Of a DNA stretch of 64,000 nt, positions 26,754 to 35,691 are shown in pieces. The notes under the pieces were generated by a model. It was not told where the DNA came from and ran no database searches. It saw nothing but the letters and a program-made list of their open reading frames with translations. The stretch is from contig NZ_JBGVSA010000020.1 of assembly GCF_041807905.1 (NCBI RefSeq), positions 17,629 through 81,628 of the forward strand. The letters are read 5' to 3'. A program made the translations under genes and the position numbers. Origin of the DNA: JBGVSA01 sp041807905. Lineage in GTDB: Bacteria; Pseudomonadota; Gammaproteobacteria; Burkholderiales; Rhodocyclaceae. The first letter of the stretch is position 1, and every line of letters starts with the position of its first letter.

Positions 26754-28757
26754 TTACGATGCGGCGGCCGACGCTTCTTCGCCGCTCGTCCCGGCGGGCT
26801 CCGGCTGGTCGGTCTGCGTTGCAGCCTCGGTCGGCTCCGGCGGCAGTACCAGATCCGCCTCGTCGATTTCTTCGCCGGGCTCGGCACTGTCCAAGGGCGG
26901 CAGGATGGCGACGAACTTGCATCGCAGCTCCGCAGCCATCATGTCGTACGACTCGATCGACAATTGCACGCGCGTGCCCGGATGCACGTTCGACAATGAG
27001 TGCACCTTGAAGATGTACGGTACGTCCTCCAGGCGCACGATGTTCTCGCGCACCACGCGGGCCGAGACCTCCTTCACACCCTGCTGACGCAGCCAGCGCA
27101 GGCACCAGTAGCGCTCCATTCCGCGCTGGAAGTCGGCGTAGGCGGTATAGGTCAGGTCGAAGTCGTTCATGGCGGCAGCCAGATCGACCGAGCCCTTGGG
27201 GAATGGCGCCGGCTCGCCCCGCGCCCAGGCGATGAGCTGCCACTGGTTGGCCAGGTCGACGTAGCGGCGCAATGGGCTGGTGGACCACGCGTAGCAATCC
27301 ACGCCGAGCCCTTCATGCGGCGCCGCAGACGTGGTCATGCGCACCCGGCCCTGCGCCTGCGCGCGGTAGATGGCCGGGTAGCCCGCCTCGCTGAGCTGCT
27401 TGCCCCAGGTGCTGTTGGCCAGGATCATCAGTTCGCTCACCAGCTTGTCCAGTGGCGAACCGCGCTTGCGGCGCTCGATGCGAACGCTGCCGGGACCGTC
27501 CTGCGTCTGCACGTCCCAATCGACGTAGAAGTTGTAATCGTGCGTGTTCTGATTGGCCGACGGTTTGCCACGGCCGGCTTCGAGCACGCAGGCGAACTCC
27601 CACAACAGGGTCAGCTCGCGCTTCCAGGGATAGTCGGGGCCTTCTTCGCCGATGGTGTTCTCGTTGAACATCGGCTCGATGTCGTGGTGGCGCAGGTTGG
27701 CGACCACCGGCACGCGCTCCACGCGCGATTCGATCGAGCCCGTGGTGTAGTCGCGATTGACGTCGACGTACATCGACAGCGCCGGGCGCGCCTGGCCTTC
27801 GCCCAGTGTGAAGGTGTCGACCACGGCGTCCGGCAGCATCGTCAGCTTGTTGCCGGGCATGTAGACCGTCGACAGACGTTGGCGTGCAATGGCGTCGAGC
27901 GGTGTGCCGCGCGCAATGCCCAGCGCCGGCGCCGCGATATGGATGCCGATCCGCCAGCCGCCTTCCGCACGCGGCGTGATCGACAACGCATCGTCGATTT
28001 CGGTCGTGGTGGCGTCGTCGATGGAAAATGCCTGTACGTCTGCGAGCGGCAGGTCTTCGGGCGGAGCGGGCAGATCGACGGGCGGGAAGTCGGTTCCGTC
28101 CGGGAACTGCTCGAACAGAAAGCGTCCGTACAGATAGTCGTAGCTCGATTTGATGGCGCCGGCCTCGAGCAGCAGCCTGGCGGGCGTCCGGCCGCTTTCG
28201 GCACATGCGGCCTCCAGCGCCTTGGCTTCGAGCCGGTTGCGGTCGGGTTTGTAGAGAAGCTGCGGCACGATGGCGACGAATTCGGCCGGCAACTGGCCCG
28301 CGACGAGTTCCGTCTTCATGCGATCGACGGCCTCTTGCTGAAGGCGTTTTTTCTCTTGCCCAGCCAGCGCGGCCTTCAGAATGTCCGCAGGCGCCTTGCG
28401 GAAGCGTCCGCGCCCCTTGCGGTGAAAATGGACCGGTGAGCCGAACAGGCCGACCAGGATGGCGGTGGCTTCGACCGCGCTTGGCGCGTGGCCGTAGTAA
28501 TCGGCTGCAAAGTCAGCGAAGGCAAATTCGTCATCGCTGCACATTTCCCACAGGAATTCGGTTTCCAGGCCGGCGGCTTCTGCCTCGGCACGCGGCAACA
28601 GTTCCCCCGCGGCCGGTGCGGTAAAGCGCAGCAGCACGGCGGTGGACTTCAACTTGACGCGCTTGCCGGTCGCCGTTTCGACCTGCAGAGAGCTGTCATT
28701 GTCTGCGAGGACGGTGCCGGTCTTGAACGACCCGTCCTCTTCGAACAACACATTCAT
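26754..28757 (-). CDS. RNB-domain (RNase II family) exoribonuclease
   Basis: 667 residues. The RNB catalytic core carries the acidic cluster SIDDATTTEIDDAL (D247 to D256), the metal-binding site for 3'-5' exonucleolysis. RRKRGSPLDKLVSELMILAN and the AWSTSPLRRYVDLANQWQL motif near the 3' third are family signatures. The C-terminal tail is acidic and low-complexity (Glu/Pro/Thr-rich). It degrades single-stranded RNA processively in the cytosol. The start at 28757 begins MNVLFEEDGSFKTG like related betaproteobacterial proteins. The TonB-like gene follows after one base. Confidence 0.92.
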   Translation of the reverse strand: MNVLFEEDGSFKTGTVLADNDSSLQVETATGKRVKLKSTAVLLRFTAPAAGELLPRAEAEAAGLETEFLWEMCSDDEFAFADFAADYYGHAPSAVEATAILVGLFGSPVHFHRKGRGRFRKAPADILKAALAGQEKKRLQQEAVDRMKTELVAGQLPAEFVAIVPQLLYKPDRNRLEAKALEAACAESGRTPARLLLEAGAIKSSYDYLYGRFLFEQFPDGTDFPPVDLPAPPEDLPLADVQAFSIDDATTTEIDDALSITPRAEGGWRIGIHIAAPALGIARGTPLDAIARQRLSTVYMPGNKLTMLPDAVVDTFTLGEGQARPALSMYVDVNRDYTTGSIESRVERVPVVANLRHHDIEPMFNENTIGEEGPDYPWKRELTLLWEFACVLEAGRGKPSANQNTHDYNFYVDWDVQTQDGPGSVRIERRKRGSPLDKLVSELMILANSTWGKQLSEAGYPAIYRAQAQGRVRMTTSAAPHEGLGVDCYAWSTSPLRRYVDLANQWQLIAWARGEPAPFPKGSVDLAAAMNDFDLTYTAYADFQRGMERYWCLRWLRQQGVKEVSARVVRENIVRLEDVPYIFKVHSLSNVHPGTRVQLSIESYDMMAAELRCKFVAILPPLDSAEPGEEIDEADLVLPPEPTEAATQTDQPEPAGTSGEEASAAAS

Positions 28758-28827
28758 GTGGGAGAAACTTTCGTTATCAGTGCATGGCGCGCCGGCGGGC
28801 GAGCGTCGGCGCGGGGAGAGCCGGCCA

Positions 28828-29712
28828 TTATACCGGCGGCCGGCTACGCCGAATGTCCCAGGTAAACAGCGCCAGTCCTGCCCAGATGAAGGCAAAGCTC
28901 ATCAGTTGCGACGCGCCAAACGGCTCACGAAACACCAGCACGGCAATGAGGAATACCAGCGTCGGCGAGGCGTATTGCAGCAGCCCCAGCACCGACAGCG
29001 GCAACCGTCGCGCACCCTCTGAGAACAGGGCCAGCGGCACGGCCGTGATGAGCCCCGCCAGTGGCAGCATCGGCCACCATGCTGGCGATACCTGGGCGGC
29101 GACCAAGGCACCAGTACTCGCCAGCCAACCGAGAAATACCAGCGCCACCGGCAGCGCAATCAGCGTTTCGATGAACAGGCCATTGGTGGCGTCGATCGGT
29201 GCGCGCTTGCGCAACAGACCGTAGAACGCAAACGTAATCGCCAGCGTGAGCGCCACCCAAGGCAGCGAACCCAACGAGACGATCCGCCAGACGACGCCGA
29301 TCGCCGCCAGTGCGACGGCGACTTTCTGTGCGGTGCGCAGGCGTTCATGCAGGAAGATCGCGCCGAGTGCCACGTTGAGCAGCGGGTTGATGAAGTAACC
29401 GAGGCTCGCATCGACTGCGTGGCCAGTCATCACTGCCCACACGTAAACCAGCCAGTTCGCGGTCGCCAGCAGCGCCGTCAGGCACAACAAGGCCAGCAGA
29501 CGCGGTTCGCGCAGCACGCGTGCGGCTTCGCCCAGGCCCTGGCGGAACCAGATCCACGGCGCCAGCAGTAAAGCCGACCACAGCACACGGTGGGCGACGA
29601 CCTCGAATGCGCCGAAATGCATCATCGCCTTGAAGAACAACGGCGACAGGCCCCAGATGGTGAAGGCGATCAGCGCGCTGATGACGCCGCGACGGTCGAT
29701 GGTCTGGTTCAT
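28828..29712 (-). CDS. rarD: EamA family transporter RarD
   Basis: 294-residue drug/metabolite-type transporter with about ten helices in two EamA repeats. The N terminus RRGVISALIAFTIWGLSPLFFKAMMHFGAFEVVAHRVLWS is a strong RarD signature. GYFINPLLNVALGAIFLHERLRTAQK is the end of the first repeat. The substrate is unknown (named for chloramphenicol sensitivity). It overlaps the upstream esterase gene by 4 bases, so the two are translationally coupled. Confidence 0.92.
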   Translation of the reverse strand: MNQTIDRRGVISALIAFTIWGLSPLFFKAMMHFGAFEVVAHRVLWSALLLAPWIWFRQGLGEAARVLREPRLLALLCLTALLATANWLVYVWAVMTGHAVDASLGYFINPLLNVALGAIFLHERLRTAQKVAVALAAIGVVWRIVSLGSLPWVALTLAITFAFYGLLRKRAPIDATNGLFIETLIALPVALVFLGWLASTGALVAAQVSPAWWPMLPLAGLITAVPLALFSEGARRLPLSVLGLLQYASPTLVFLIAVLVFREPFGASQLMSFAFIWAGLALFTWDIRRSRPPV

Positions 29713-30290
29713 GGTCGCGCCTCTGGCAGCAGGCCGGCAAAGCGCAGGATGTCGTCCAGATATTCGTCCCAGCGGGTGAAACTGTGATCGCCGCCTTCCA
29801 GCACGGTCTGCCGCGCGCCGGTGTAGCGCTGCACGGCCAGTCGGTAGTCGAGCAGTTCATCGCCCTGTTCGACCATCAGCCAGTAACGCGCGGGGTCGGC
29901 AAGGCGTTCCACGTCGAGTTCGCGCATCTGGTCGAGGTGCTCGCGGCGCACGTCGAACTCCTCGCCGGTATAGATCATCGTCTGGCGGCCAAGGAAAGGC
30001 TCCAGCGTGACATGCGATATGACGCTCGGATTGACCAGCACGGCTTTCAGACCGTAGCGCTCGGCCAGTGCGGTGGCGTAGTGACCGCCCAGCGAACTGC
30101 CGACCAGCGTCGGTGCGACAGCGCAGGCTTCGATCACGCGCGAGACCTGAGCGATGGCATCCCGGGGAACCAGCGCGAGCTGCTCGCCCCAGAAAGCATC
30201 GGCCAGACCCTGCGCAGCCATGTGTGCCCGCAGCGATTGCGATTTGTGCGACTGCGGACCAGAGCGGAATCCATGAAGGTAGATCAGCAT
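29709..30290 (-). CDS. YqiA-like alpha/beta-fold esterase
   Basis: 193 residues. It has MLIYLHGFRSGPQSHKS, the oxyanion-hole motif of the YqiA/UPF0227 family, and the nucleophile elbow GSSLGGHYA with serine. DELLDY and GGDHSF supply the candidate Asp and His of the triad. The family contains small carboxylesterases of uncertain substrate. The start at 30290 was chosen because the oxyanion motif then lies at the N terminus as in homologues. It overlaps rarD by 4 bases. Confidence 0.87.
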   Translation of the reverse strand: MLIYLHGFRSGPQSHKSQSLRAHMAAQGLADAFWGEQLALVPRDAIAQVSRVIEACAVAPTLVGSSLGGHYATALAERYGLKAVLVNPSVISHVTLEPFLGRQTMIYTGEEFDVRREHLDQMRELDVERLADPARYWLMVEQGDELLDYRLAVQRYTGARQTVLEGGDHSFTRWDEYLDDILRFAGLLPEARP

Positions 30291-30364
30291 GTTGGAATCA
30301 CGGCGTATTGACGAAAAGGGGCGCCACGCGCCCCGGGGACTGCGGTGTTTCTTGGGCGATCCGC

Positions 30365-31189
30365 TCAGTGATCGACCCACTGGACCAGATCGAATTGCCA
30401 CGTTACCAGCACGATCAGGCCGAAGGCGATGCGATACCAGGCAAAGATCGTGAAGTCATGCGACGAGATGTAGCGCAGCAGCCAGCGCACGCAGATGAAG
30501 GCCGAGACGAATGCCGTCACCAGCCCGACGATCCACATGTCCAGATCGCTCATCGACAGCAATGCGCGATCCTTGTAGAGCGAATACAGCGAGGCGAGGA
30601 TCAGTGTCGGGATTGCAAGGAAGAACGAAAACTCCGTCGCGGCCTTGCGCGACAGGCCGAACAGCAGGCCGCCGATGATGGTCGAGCCGGAGCGCGACGT
30701 GCCGGGAATCAGCGCGAAGACCTGGGCGCAACCAACCTTGAACGCATCCAGCGGGGTCATGTCGTCGACGGTCTGTACGCGGACTGTGTGCTGGCGCCGT
30801 TCAGCCCAGAAGATGATCAGGGCGCCGACGATGAACGCCGTGGCGACCACCGGGGCATTGAAGAGATGCTCCTTGATGGCATGGCTGAACAGAAAGCCCA
30901 GCGCTGCCGCCGGCACGAATGCGATGGCGACGTTCGTGATCAATCGTTGCGAAGCGCGGTCGGAAAAGGCACCGGCAAACACGCGGCCGAGCCGCGCGCG
31001 GTATTCCCAGATCACCGCGATGATCGCGCCAGCCTGGATGACGATCTCGAACAGCTTGCCGCGGTCATCGTTGAAGTTGAGCAGGGCACCGGCAAGAATG
31101 AGGTGGCCGGTTGAAGAAATGGGAAGGAACTCGGTGAAGCCTTCGACCAGACCGAGAATGGCCGCTTTCAACAGCAGGATGATGTCCAT
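30365..31189 (-). CDS. uppP: Undecaprenyl-diphosphatase UppP (BacA)
   Basis: 274-residue integral membrane protein. Both catalytic signatures are present: GLVEGFTEFLPISSTGHLIL near residue 13 and the PGTSRSGSTIIGGLL motif in the second half. It dephosphorylates undecaprenyl pyrophosphate to recycle the lipid carrier for peptidoglycan and O-antigen synthesis. Length is normal. It stands just upstream of the leftward esterase-rarD pair and is divergent from the histidine kinase gene. Confidence 0.96.
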   Translation of the reverse strand: MDIILLLKAAILGLVEGFTEFLPISSTGHLILAGALLNFNDDRGKLFEIVIQAGAIIAVIWEYRARLGRVFAGAFSDRASQRLITNVAIAFVPAAALGFLFSHAIKEHLFNAPVVATAFIVGALIIFWAERRQHTVRVQTVDDMTPLDAFKVGCAQVFALIPGTSRSGSTIIGGLLFGLSRKAATEFSFFLAIPTLILASLYSLYKDRALLSMSDLDMWIVGLVTAFVSAFICVRWLLRYISSHDFTIFAWYRIAFGLIVLVTWQFDLVQWVDH

Positions 31190-31363
31190 GGATGTCTTTT
31201 TTGGGCGGGTTGTTGTCGGGGGGAACGCCCGATTATGCCATCGCTCCGTGACGGCTCCGTCTGACGGCGTCAGTCTTTGCCCGCGCGCATGCGGGCCGAC
31301 AGCACTTCACGCCGAGGCCCGCGCCCTGCACCATGTACGGCGTTGACGTTCATTGGTCCTGCG

Positions 31364-32710
31364 ATGCATCTGCGTTTCAAGTTCGCCTTGTTTGCCATTC
31401 TGCCGCTGTTGCTGGCAATCACCGCCATCGCGGCCGTCGTGCGCATCCAGGCAGAATCACTGGCCGAAGCCGAGGCACGCGTGGTCGAACCCGTCCTGCT
31501 GTCGGCGCGCAAGGCCGAGCTCACCCACTACGTCAGCCTGGCGTTGCTGGCGATCGAACCGATGCGCAAGCGGGGCGACGAGGCGGCCGCCCGTGAGGCG
31601 CTGGCTACATTGGCCCGCATGGAATTTGGCGAGGACGGCTATTACTTCGTCTACGACAGCAAAGGGCGCAACCTCATGCATCCGCGCCAGCCGGAACTCG
31701 TGGGGCAGAATCTGTGGAACATGCACGACGCCAACGGTGTGCCGGTGATCCAGAACCTCATCACGGCGGCGTCACACGGAGGCGGTTTCGTCGAATACCT
31801 CTGGCCGCGCCCGACCATGAAGCGGCAGGAGCGCAAGCTGGGCTACGTCGTGACCGTGCCCGAATGGAATTGGGTGCTGGGTACCGGCATCTACATGAAT
31901 GACCTGGAAGACGCACGCAAACGCATCGACGAGGAAGCGACCCGTGCCATTCGGCGCACCATGACCATCATCGTTGTGATTGCCGTCTTTGCAACGCTGA
32001 TGGTTGCGACCGCTGGCTACGCGGTGAACCTCACGGAGCGCCGCGACGCCGAAGCCAAGATGCGCGCACTGGCGCATCAGGTGGTGGCCTCACAGGAAAA
32101 AGAGCGCGCCCGCGTGGCGCGCGAATTGCACGATGGCGTGAGTCAGTGGCTGGTGTCGGTGAAGTTCATGCTCGAATCCGCGCTGTCGCGGCTGCGTAGC
32201 GAGGCCGGTGGTGCGGATGCCCCGCTGGAGCGCGGCGTCAGCGGCGTCAATGACGTGCTGCGCGAGATCCGCCGTATTTCGCACGGGCTGCGGCCCGCGA
32301 TGCTCGACGACCTCGGGCTGGTACCGGCGCTGTCGCAGGTGCTCAACGAGTTTTCCCGGCGAACGGGGGTGGCGACGCATCTTGAAGCGCCCGAAACACT
32401 GATCATTCCGGATGCCGTCGCCACCGCTCTGTTTCGCGTGACGCAGGAAGCCCTGACCAATGCCGAGCGCCACGCCGGAGCTACGCGCATCGACGTGAGT
32501 CTGCGCGCGCATCGCAATCTGGTGCTGTCGGTGAGCGACAATGGACAGGGTTTCGACGTCGACCGGGTATCGGCGACCACGCGTGAAGGACTGGGCTTGT
32601 CCAGCATGCGCGAGCGTGTCGAAACGCTCGGGGGTTTCTTCAGCTTGCAGTCTGGCCCGTCTGGGACCACCATCGTCGCCACGCTGCCTGCTGCTTCGTT
32701 GCGCGCCTGA
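31364..32710 (+). CDS. Cache-domain sensor histidine kinase (NarX-type HisKA_3)
   Basis: 448 residues: membrane helix 8-28, a periplasmic single-cache sensor at about 35-185 (GEDGYYFVYDSKGRNLMHPRQPELVGQNLW is a typical sCache motif), membrane helix 200-222, then a HisKA_3 dimerisation domain with phospho-acceptor H256 in ARVARELHDGVSQWLVSVK. The HATPase contains TNAERHAGATR and SDNGQGFD. It senses an extracytoplasmic small ligand and phosphorylates the regulator encoded 20 bases downstream. The ATG at 31364 starts directly before the first helix. Confidence 0.92.
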   Translation: MHLRFKFALFAILPLLLAITAIAAVVRIQAESLAEAEARVVEPVLLSARKAELTHYVSLALLAIEPMRKRGDEAAAREALATLARMEFGEDGYYFVYDSKGRNLMHPRQPELVGQNLWNMHDANGVPVIQNLITAASHGGGFVEYLWPRPTMKRQERKLGYVVTVPEWNWVLGTGIYMNDLEDARKRIDEEATRAIRRTMTIIVVIAVFATLMVATAGYAVNLTERRDAEAKMRALAHQVVASQEKERARVARELHDGVSQWLVSVKFMLESALSRLRSEAGGADAPLERGVSGVNDVLREIRRISHGLRPAMLDDLGLVPALSQVLNEFSRRTGVATHLEAPETLIIPDAVATALFRVTQEALTNAERHAGATRIDVSLRAHRNLVLSVSDNGQGFDVDRVSATTREGLGLSSMRERVETLGGFFSLQSGPSGTTIVATLPAASLRA

Positions 32711-32730
32711 TCTACCACATTGACCTCATC

Positions 32731-33360
32731 ATGAACGCCGGACGCATTCGCTTGTTGCTCATCGACGATCACCCGCTGGTTCGTGACGGGGTGCGCGCGC
32801 GGCTCGAAACCGTGACGCACTTCGAGATCGTCGGCGAGGCGGGCGACGCCACCGAGGCGCTGGCGCTCGTGGCGCGCGTCAGCCCCGATCTGGTGCTCAT
32901 GGATATCAACATGCGCGGCGCCAACGGCATCGACCTGACGCGGCAATTGCTCGCGCAATCGCCACAGACGCGCGTGGTGATGCTCACCATGCACGATCAA
33001 CCGCAATACGTGATCGAGGCTTTTCGCGCCGGCGCACGCGGCTACGTGCTCAAGGACAGCCCGGCGCAGGAAATCATCACCGCCATCGAAAGTGTCATGG
33101 TCGGGCGGCGCTACTACTCTCCTGGCGTGGCCGATGCCCTGGCGCAGGCGGCGGCGCCGGCGCCCGATCTGACGCAGCGCGAGCGCGACATTCTTGCGCT
33201 GCTGGCCGACGGCCTGTCGAACAAGGAAATCGCCGCGCGCCTGTCGCTGTCGGTGCGCACCGTCGAGACGCATCGCCTGAACATCAAGCGCAAACTTGAT
33301 CTCGAAGGGCCGGCATCACTGGTAAAGTTCGCAGTCGAACGCAAATGGAGCGGGTTCTGA
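32731..33360 (+). CDS. LuxR/NarL-type response regulator
   Basis: 209 residues. The receiver domain has the acidic pair D12/D13, phospho-acceptor D58 in LVLMDINMRG, the Thr in VVMLTMHDQ and the Lys in YVLKDSP. The C-terminal helix-turn-helix is TQRERDILALLADGLSNKEIAARLSLSVRTVETHRLNIKRKL. It forms a two-component pair with the cache kinase directly upstream. Target genes are not evident from the sequence. Confidence 0.95.
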   Translation: MNAGRIRLLLIDDHPLVRDGVRARLETVTHFEIVGEAGDATEALALVARVSPDLVLMDINMRGANGIDLTRQLLAQSPQTRVVMLTMHDQPQYVIEAFRAGARGYVLKDSPAQEIITAIESVMVGRRYYSPGVADALAQAAAPAPDLTQRERDILALLADGLSNKEIAARLSLSVRTVETHRLNIKRKLDLEGPASLVKFAVERKWSGF

Positions 33361-33429
33361 CCCACCGCTTGTCGCCACTTTGATGGCGCCGTCCCGCTGG
33401 CGGCGTCGCGAGCCTTTCCTGCGCCGGCC

Positions 33430-34230
33430 ATGATCACGCTGCAATCGATTCACCGCTATCCCGTCAAATCCACGCGCGGCGAAACGCTCGCATCAGCCGA
33501 GGTGACGCGCTCGGGCATCCTGCTCGATCGCCGCTGGATGATCGCCGAGACCACCGATCAATTCGCCAACCGCATGGTCACTGGCCGCAATGATCCGAAG
33601 GTGGTGCGCATCGAGGCGCGGGTGGCCGACGGTCATCTGAATCTTTCCGCGCCCGGCATGAGTTCGCTCGCCGTCGAACGGGCAAGCTTGGCGCAGTCTG
33701 CGTCCGCCTCGGTGTGGCGCGACGAATTCACCGCATGGACAGGTTCGCTTGCCGCCGATGCGTGGTTGTCGGAGTACGTGGGGCGCGCGGTGCGCCTGAT
33801 GGATGTCGGCGAGCAGAGCGCGCGCCACGTGCGGAATCGTCCTGATGTGCCCTTGTCGTTCGCCGACGGATTCCCGCTGCTGCTCATCAACACCAGCTCA
33901 GTCGACGCCCTGTCCGAATGGGTTGGGCGGGCGATGCCATTCACGCGCTTCCGCCCCAACCTGCTCGTGACCGGGGCCGAGGCGTTTGCCGAAGATGGCT
34001 GGAAGCGGCTGCGCATCGGCGAAGTCGAATTCACCATGGCAAAGCGCTGCTCACGCTGCGTATTCACGACCGTCGACCCGGAGACGGGTGAGAAATCCGC
34101 CGATCAACAGCCGCTGCGGGCGCTGACCGAACATCGCAGAAGCGACGATGGCGTCATGTTCGGCGTCAATCTCATCGCCGAGAACACGGGCTCCATTGCT
34201 GCGGGCGCGACAGTCGAGATCATCGAATGA
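33430..34230 (+). CDS. MOSC domain protein (MOSC_N plus MOSC)
   Basis: 266 residues. The N-terminal MOSC_N barrel begins ITLQSIHRYPVKSTRGE and includes LLDRRWMIAE. The MOSC domain contains FRPNLLVTGAEAFAEDGWKRLRIGEVEFTMAKRCSRCVFTTVDPETG, with the conserved Cys in RCSRC that binds molybdenum cofactor. The family comprises molybdenum-cofactor-dependent reductases such as YcbX, which detoxifies N-hydroxylated compounds. It has no fused ferredoxin domain. Its stop overlaps the PIN gene by 4 bases. Confidence 0.9.
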   Translation: MITLQSIHRYPVKSTRGETLASAEVTRSGILLDRRWMIAETTDQFANRMVTGRNDPKVVRIEARVADGHLNLSAPGMSSLAVERASLAQSASASVWRDEFTAWTGSLAADAWLSEYVGRAVRLMDVGEQSARHVRNRPDVPLSFADGFPLLLINTSSVDALSEWVGRAMPFTRFRPNLLVTGAEAFAEDGWKRLRIGEVEFTMAKRCSRCVFTTVDPETGEKSADQQPLRALTEHRRSDDGVMFGVNLIAENTGSIAAGATVEIIE

Positions 34231-34730
34231 CGCCGGCCGCTGGCACCGGCGATCTTGTCGCGCGCCTGATGGCGGCGCAGCCGCCGCGCGTGGTGCTCGA
34301 TACCAACGTCATCATGGCCTTGTGGCACTTCGAAGATCCGCGCCTCGTCGGATTGCGTGCGTGGCTCGAAGCGCGGCAGGCGGCATTGCTGACGCGCGCC
34401 GAATGCCTCGACGAACTGCGCCGTGTGCTGGCCTACCCGCAATTCGGCATCGCGCCCGAGCAGCAGGTGCAGATCGCGGATACGTATACCTCGCGTGCCG
34501 AATGCGTGCCCGCCCAGACCGACGAGCAAATCGCGGTGGCGGCGAGTCTGCCGCAATGCAAAGACCGCGATGACCAGAAATTCCTCACGCTGGCGCTCGA
34601 CGGCGGGGCCCACGCACTGCTGACGCGCGACAAGCTCCTGTTGGGACTGGCGCGCCGCGCGCCGTACCGCGACCATTTCTTCATTGCCACGCCTGAGCGC
34701 GTGCAGGCGGCAGTCGCGCCCACGACCTAA
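34227..34730 (+). CDS. PIN-domain protein (COG1569-type putative RNase)
   Basis: 167 residues. The PIN core begins RVVLDTNVIMALWHF (D25) and has the acidic residues of ECLDELRRVLAYPQF, CKDRDDQKFLTLAL and LLTRDKLL, giving a complete four-acid site for metal-dependent RNA cleavage. The family is annotated as a putative toxin of toxin-antitoxin systems, but no antitoxin-like gene is adjacent; the gene overlaps the MOSC gene instead. The overlap suggests a stable housekeeping co-expression rather than a mobile TA module. Confidence 0.85.
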   Translation: MTPAAGTGDLVARLMAAQPPRVVLDTNVIMALWHFEDPRLVGLRAWLEARQAALLTRAECLDELRRVLAYPQFGIAPEQQVQIADTYTSRAECVPAQTDEQIAVAASLPQCKDRDDQKFLTLALDGGAHALLTRDKLLLGLARRAPYRDHFFIATPERVQAAVAPTT

Positions 34731-34790
34731 GCCGGGCCCCGTCCGTACGCCCGGCAATGACCCCCATGCGGCAAGAAGCGCCTGGCTGAT

Positions 34791-34826
34791 CTATCTTGAT
34801 AGGGCATTGGAATATCCCATTCCAAT
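34791..34826. repeat. Two adjacent short palindromes upstream of the MscS gene
   Basis: CTATC-TT-GATAG (34791-34802) is followed 3 bases later by ATTGGAAT-N5-ATTCCAAT (34806-34826). Both are perfect. They sit directly ahead of the AGGAG ribosome-binding site of the MscS gene and could be protein operators or RNA hairpins that control it. Confidence 0.5.
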
Positions 34827-34841
34827 CTCTAGGAGCCGTTC

Positions 34842-35663
34842 ATGGATACGACCACCTGGGCAACCGACTTTCATCACCTGATCCTCGCCAATCTCGTCCC
34901 CTTCGGCTCGCGCCTGATCGGCGCCATCGTCCTGTGGATCATAGGTGGTTGGGTCATCAATTTCGTCCGGCACCTGTTCGGACGGACCATGCGCATGCGC
35001 GGGCTCGACGCCACGCTGACCGAGTATCTCGAATCGGCCATGGCGATCCTGCTGCGCATTCTGTTGGTCATCGCCATTCTCAGCCTGTTCGGCATCGAGA
35101 CGGCTTCGTTCGCTGCCATACTGGCCGCCGCCGGCGTGGCCATCGGCATGGCGTGGTCGGGGCTGCTGGCCAATTTTGCGGCGGGGATATTCCTGATCCT
35201 GTTGCGGCCGTTGAAGGTGGGAGACTTCATCACCGCCGCCGGCGTGACGGGTACGGTGCGCGAGATCGGTATGTTCGCCACCGTCGTCGACCAACCGGAC
35301 AACGTCCGCACCGTGATCGGCAACAACAAGCTGTTTGCCGACAACATCGTCAACTACAGCACCAACGCCTACCGACGTGTGGATCTCAATGCGCAACTGG
35401 CGCACGACGTCGATGTGGCAGCGGCAATCGCCCTGTTGCGGACGCGTGTCGCCCAGATCCCGAATGTGCTGGCCGAACCGGCGCCGGACATCGACGTACT
35501 GGAATTCAACCCGGCCGGTACCAAGCTGGTCGTGCGCCCCTACACCAGCAACGACAACTACTGGCAGGTCTTCTTCGATACCAACCGCGCCATCATGGAA
35601 GTCAGCGGCCAGGCGGGCTGGCCGATTCCGGCACCGCGGCAGGTGTTGTTGCAGAAGTCCTGA
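34842..35663 (+). CDS. Small-conductance mechanosensitive channel (MscS family)
   Basis: 273 residues, close to E. coli MscS. Three membrane helices occupy about residues 18-40, 65-85 and 88-118. The pore helix is AAGVAIGMAWSGLLANFAAGIFLILLRPLKVGDFI, with the Gly/Ala packing pattern of TM3. The cytosolic vestibule contains NNKLFADNIVNYS. It releases solutes on hypo-osmotic shock. A TAGGAG ribosome-binding site precedes the ATG, with two palindromes just upstream. Confidence 0.93.
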   Translation: MDTTTWATDFHHLILANLVPFGSRLIGAIVLWIIGGWVINFVRHLFGRTMRMRGLDATLTEYLESAMAILLRILLVIAILSLFGIETASFAAILAAAGVAIGMAWSGLLANFAAGIFLILLRPLKVGDFITAAGVTGTVREIGMFATVVDQPDNVRTVIGNNKLFADNIVNYSTNAYRRVDLNAQLAHDVDVAAAIALLRTRVAQIPNVLAEPAPDIDVLEFNPAGTKLVVRPYTSNDNYWQVFFDTNRAIMEVSGQAGWPIPAPRQVLLQKS

Positions 35664-35691
35664 TCGGCGGTGACGGCTGCACGGATGGGCG

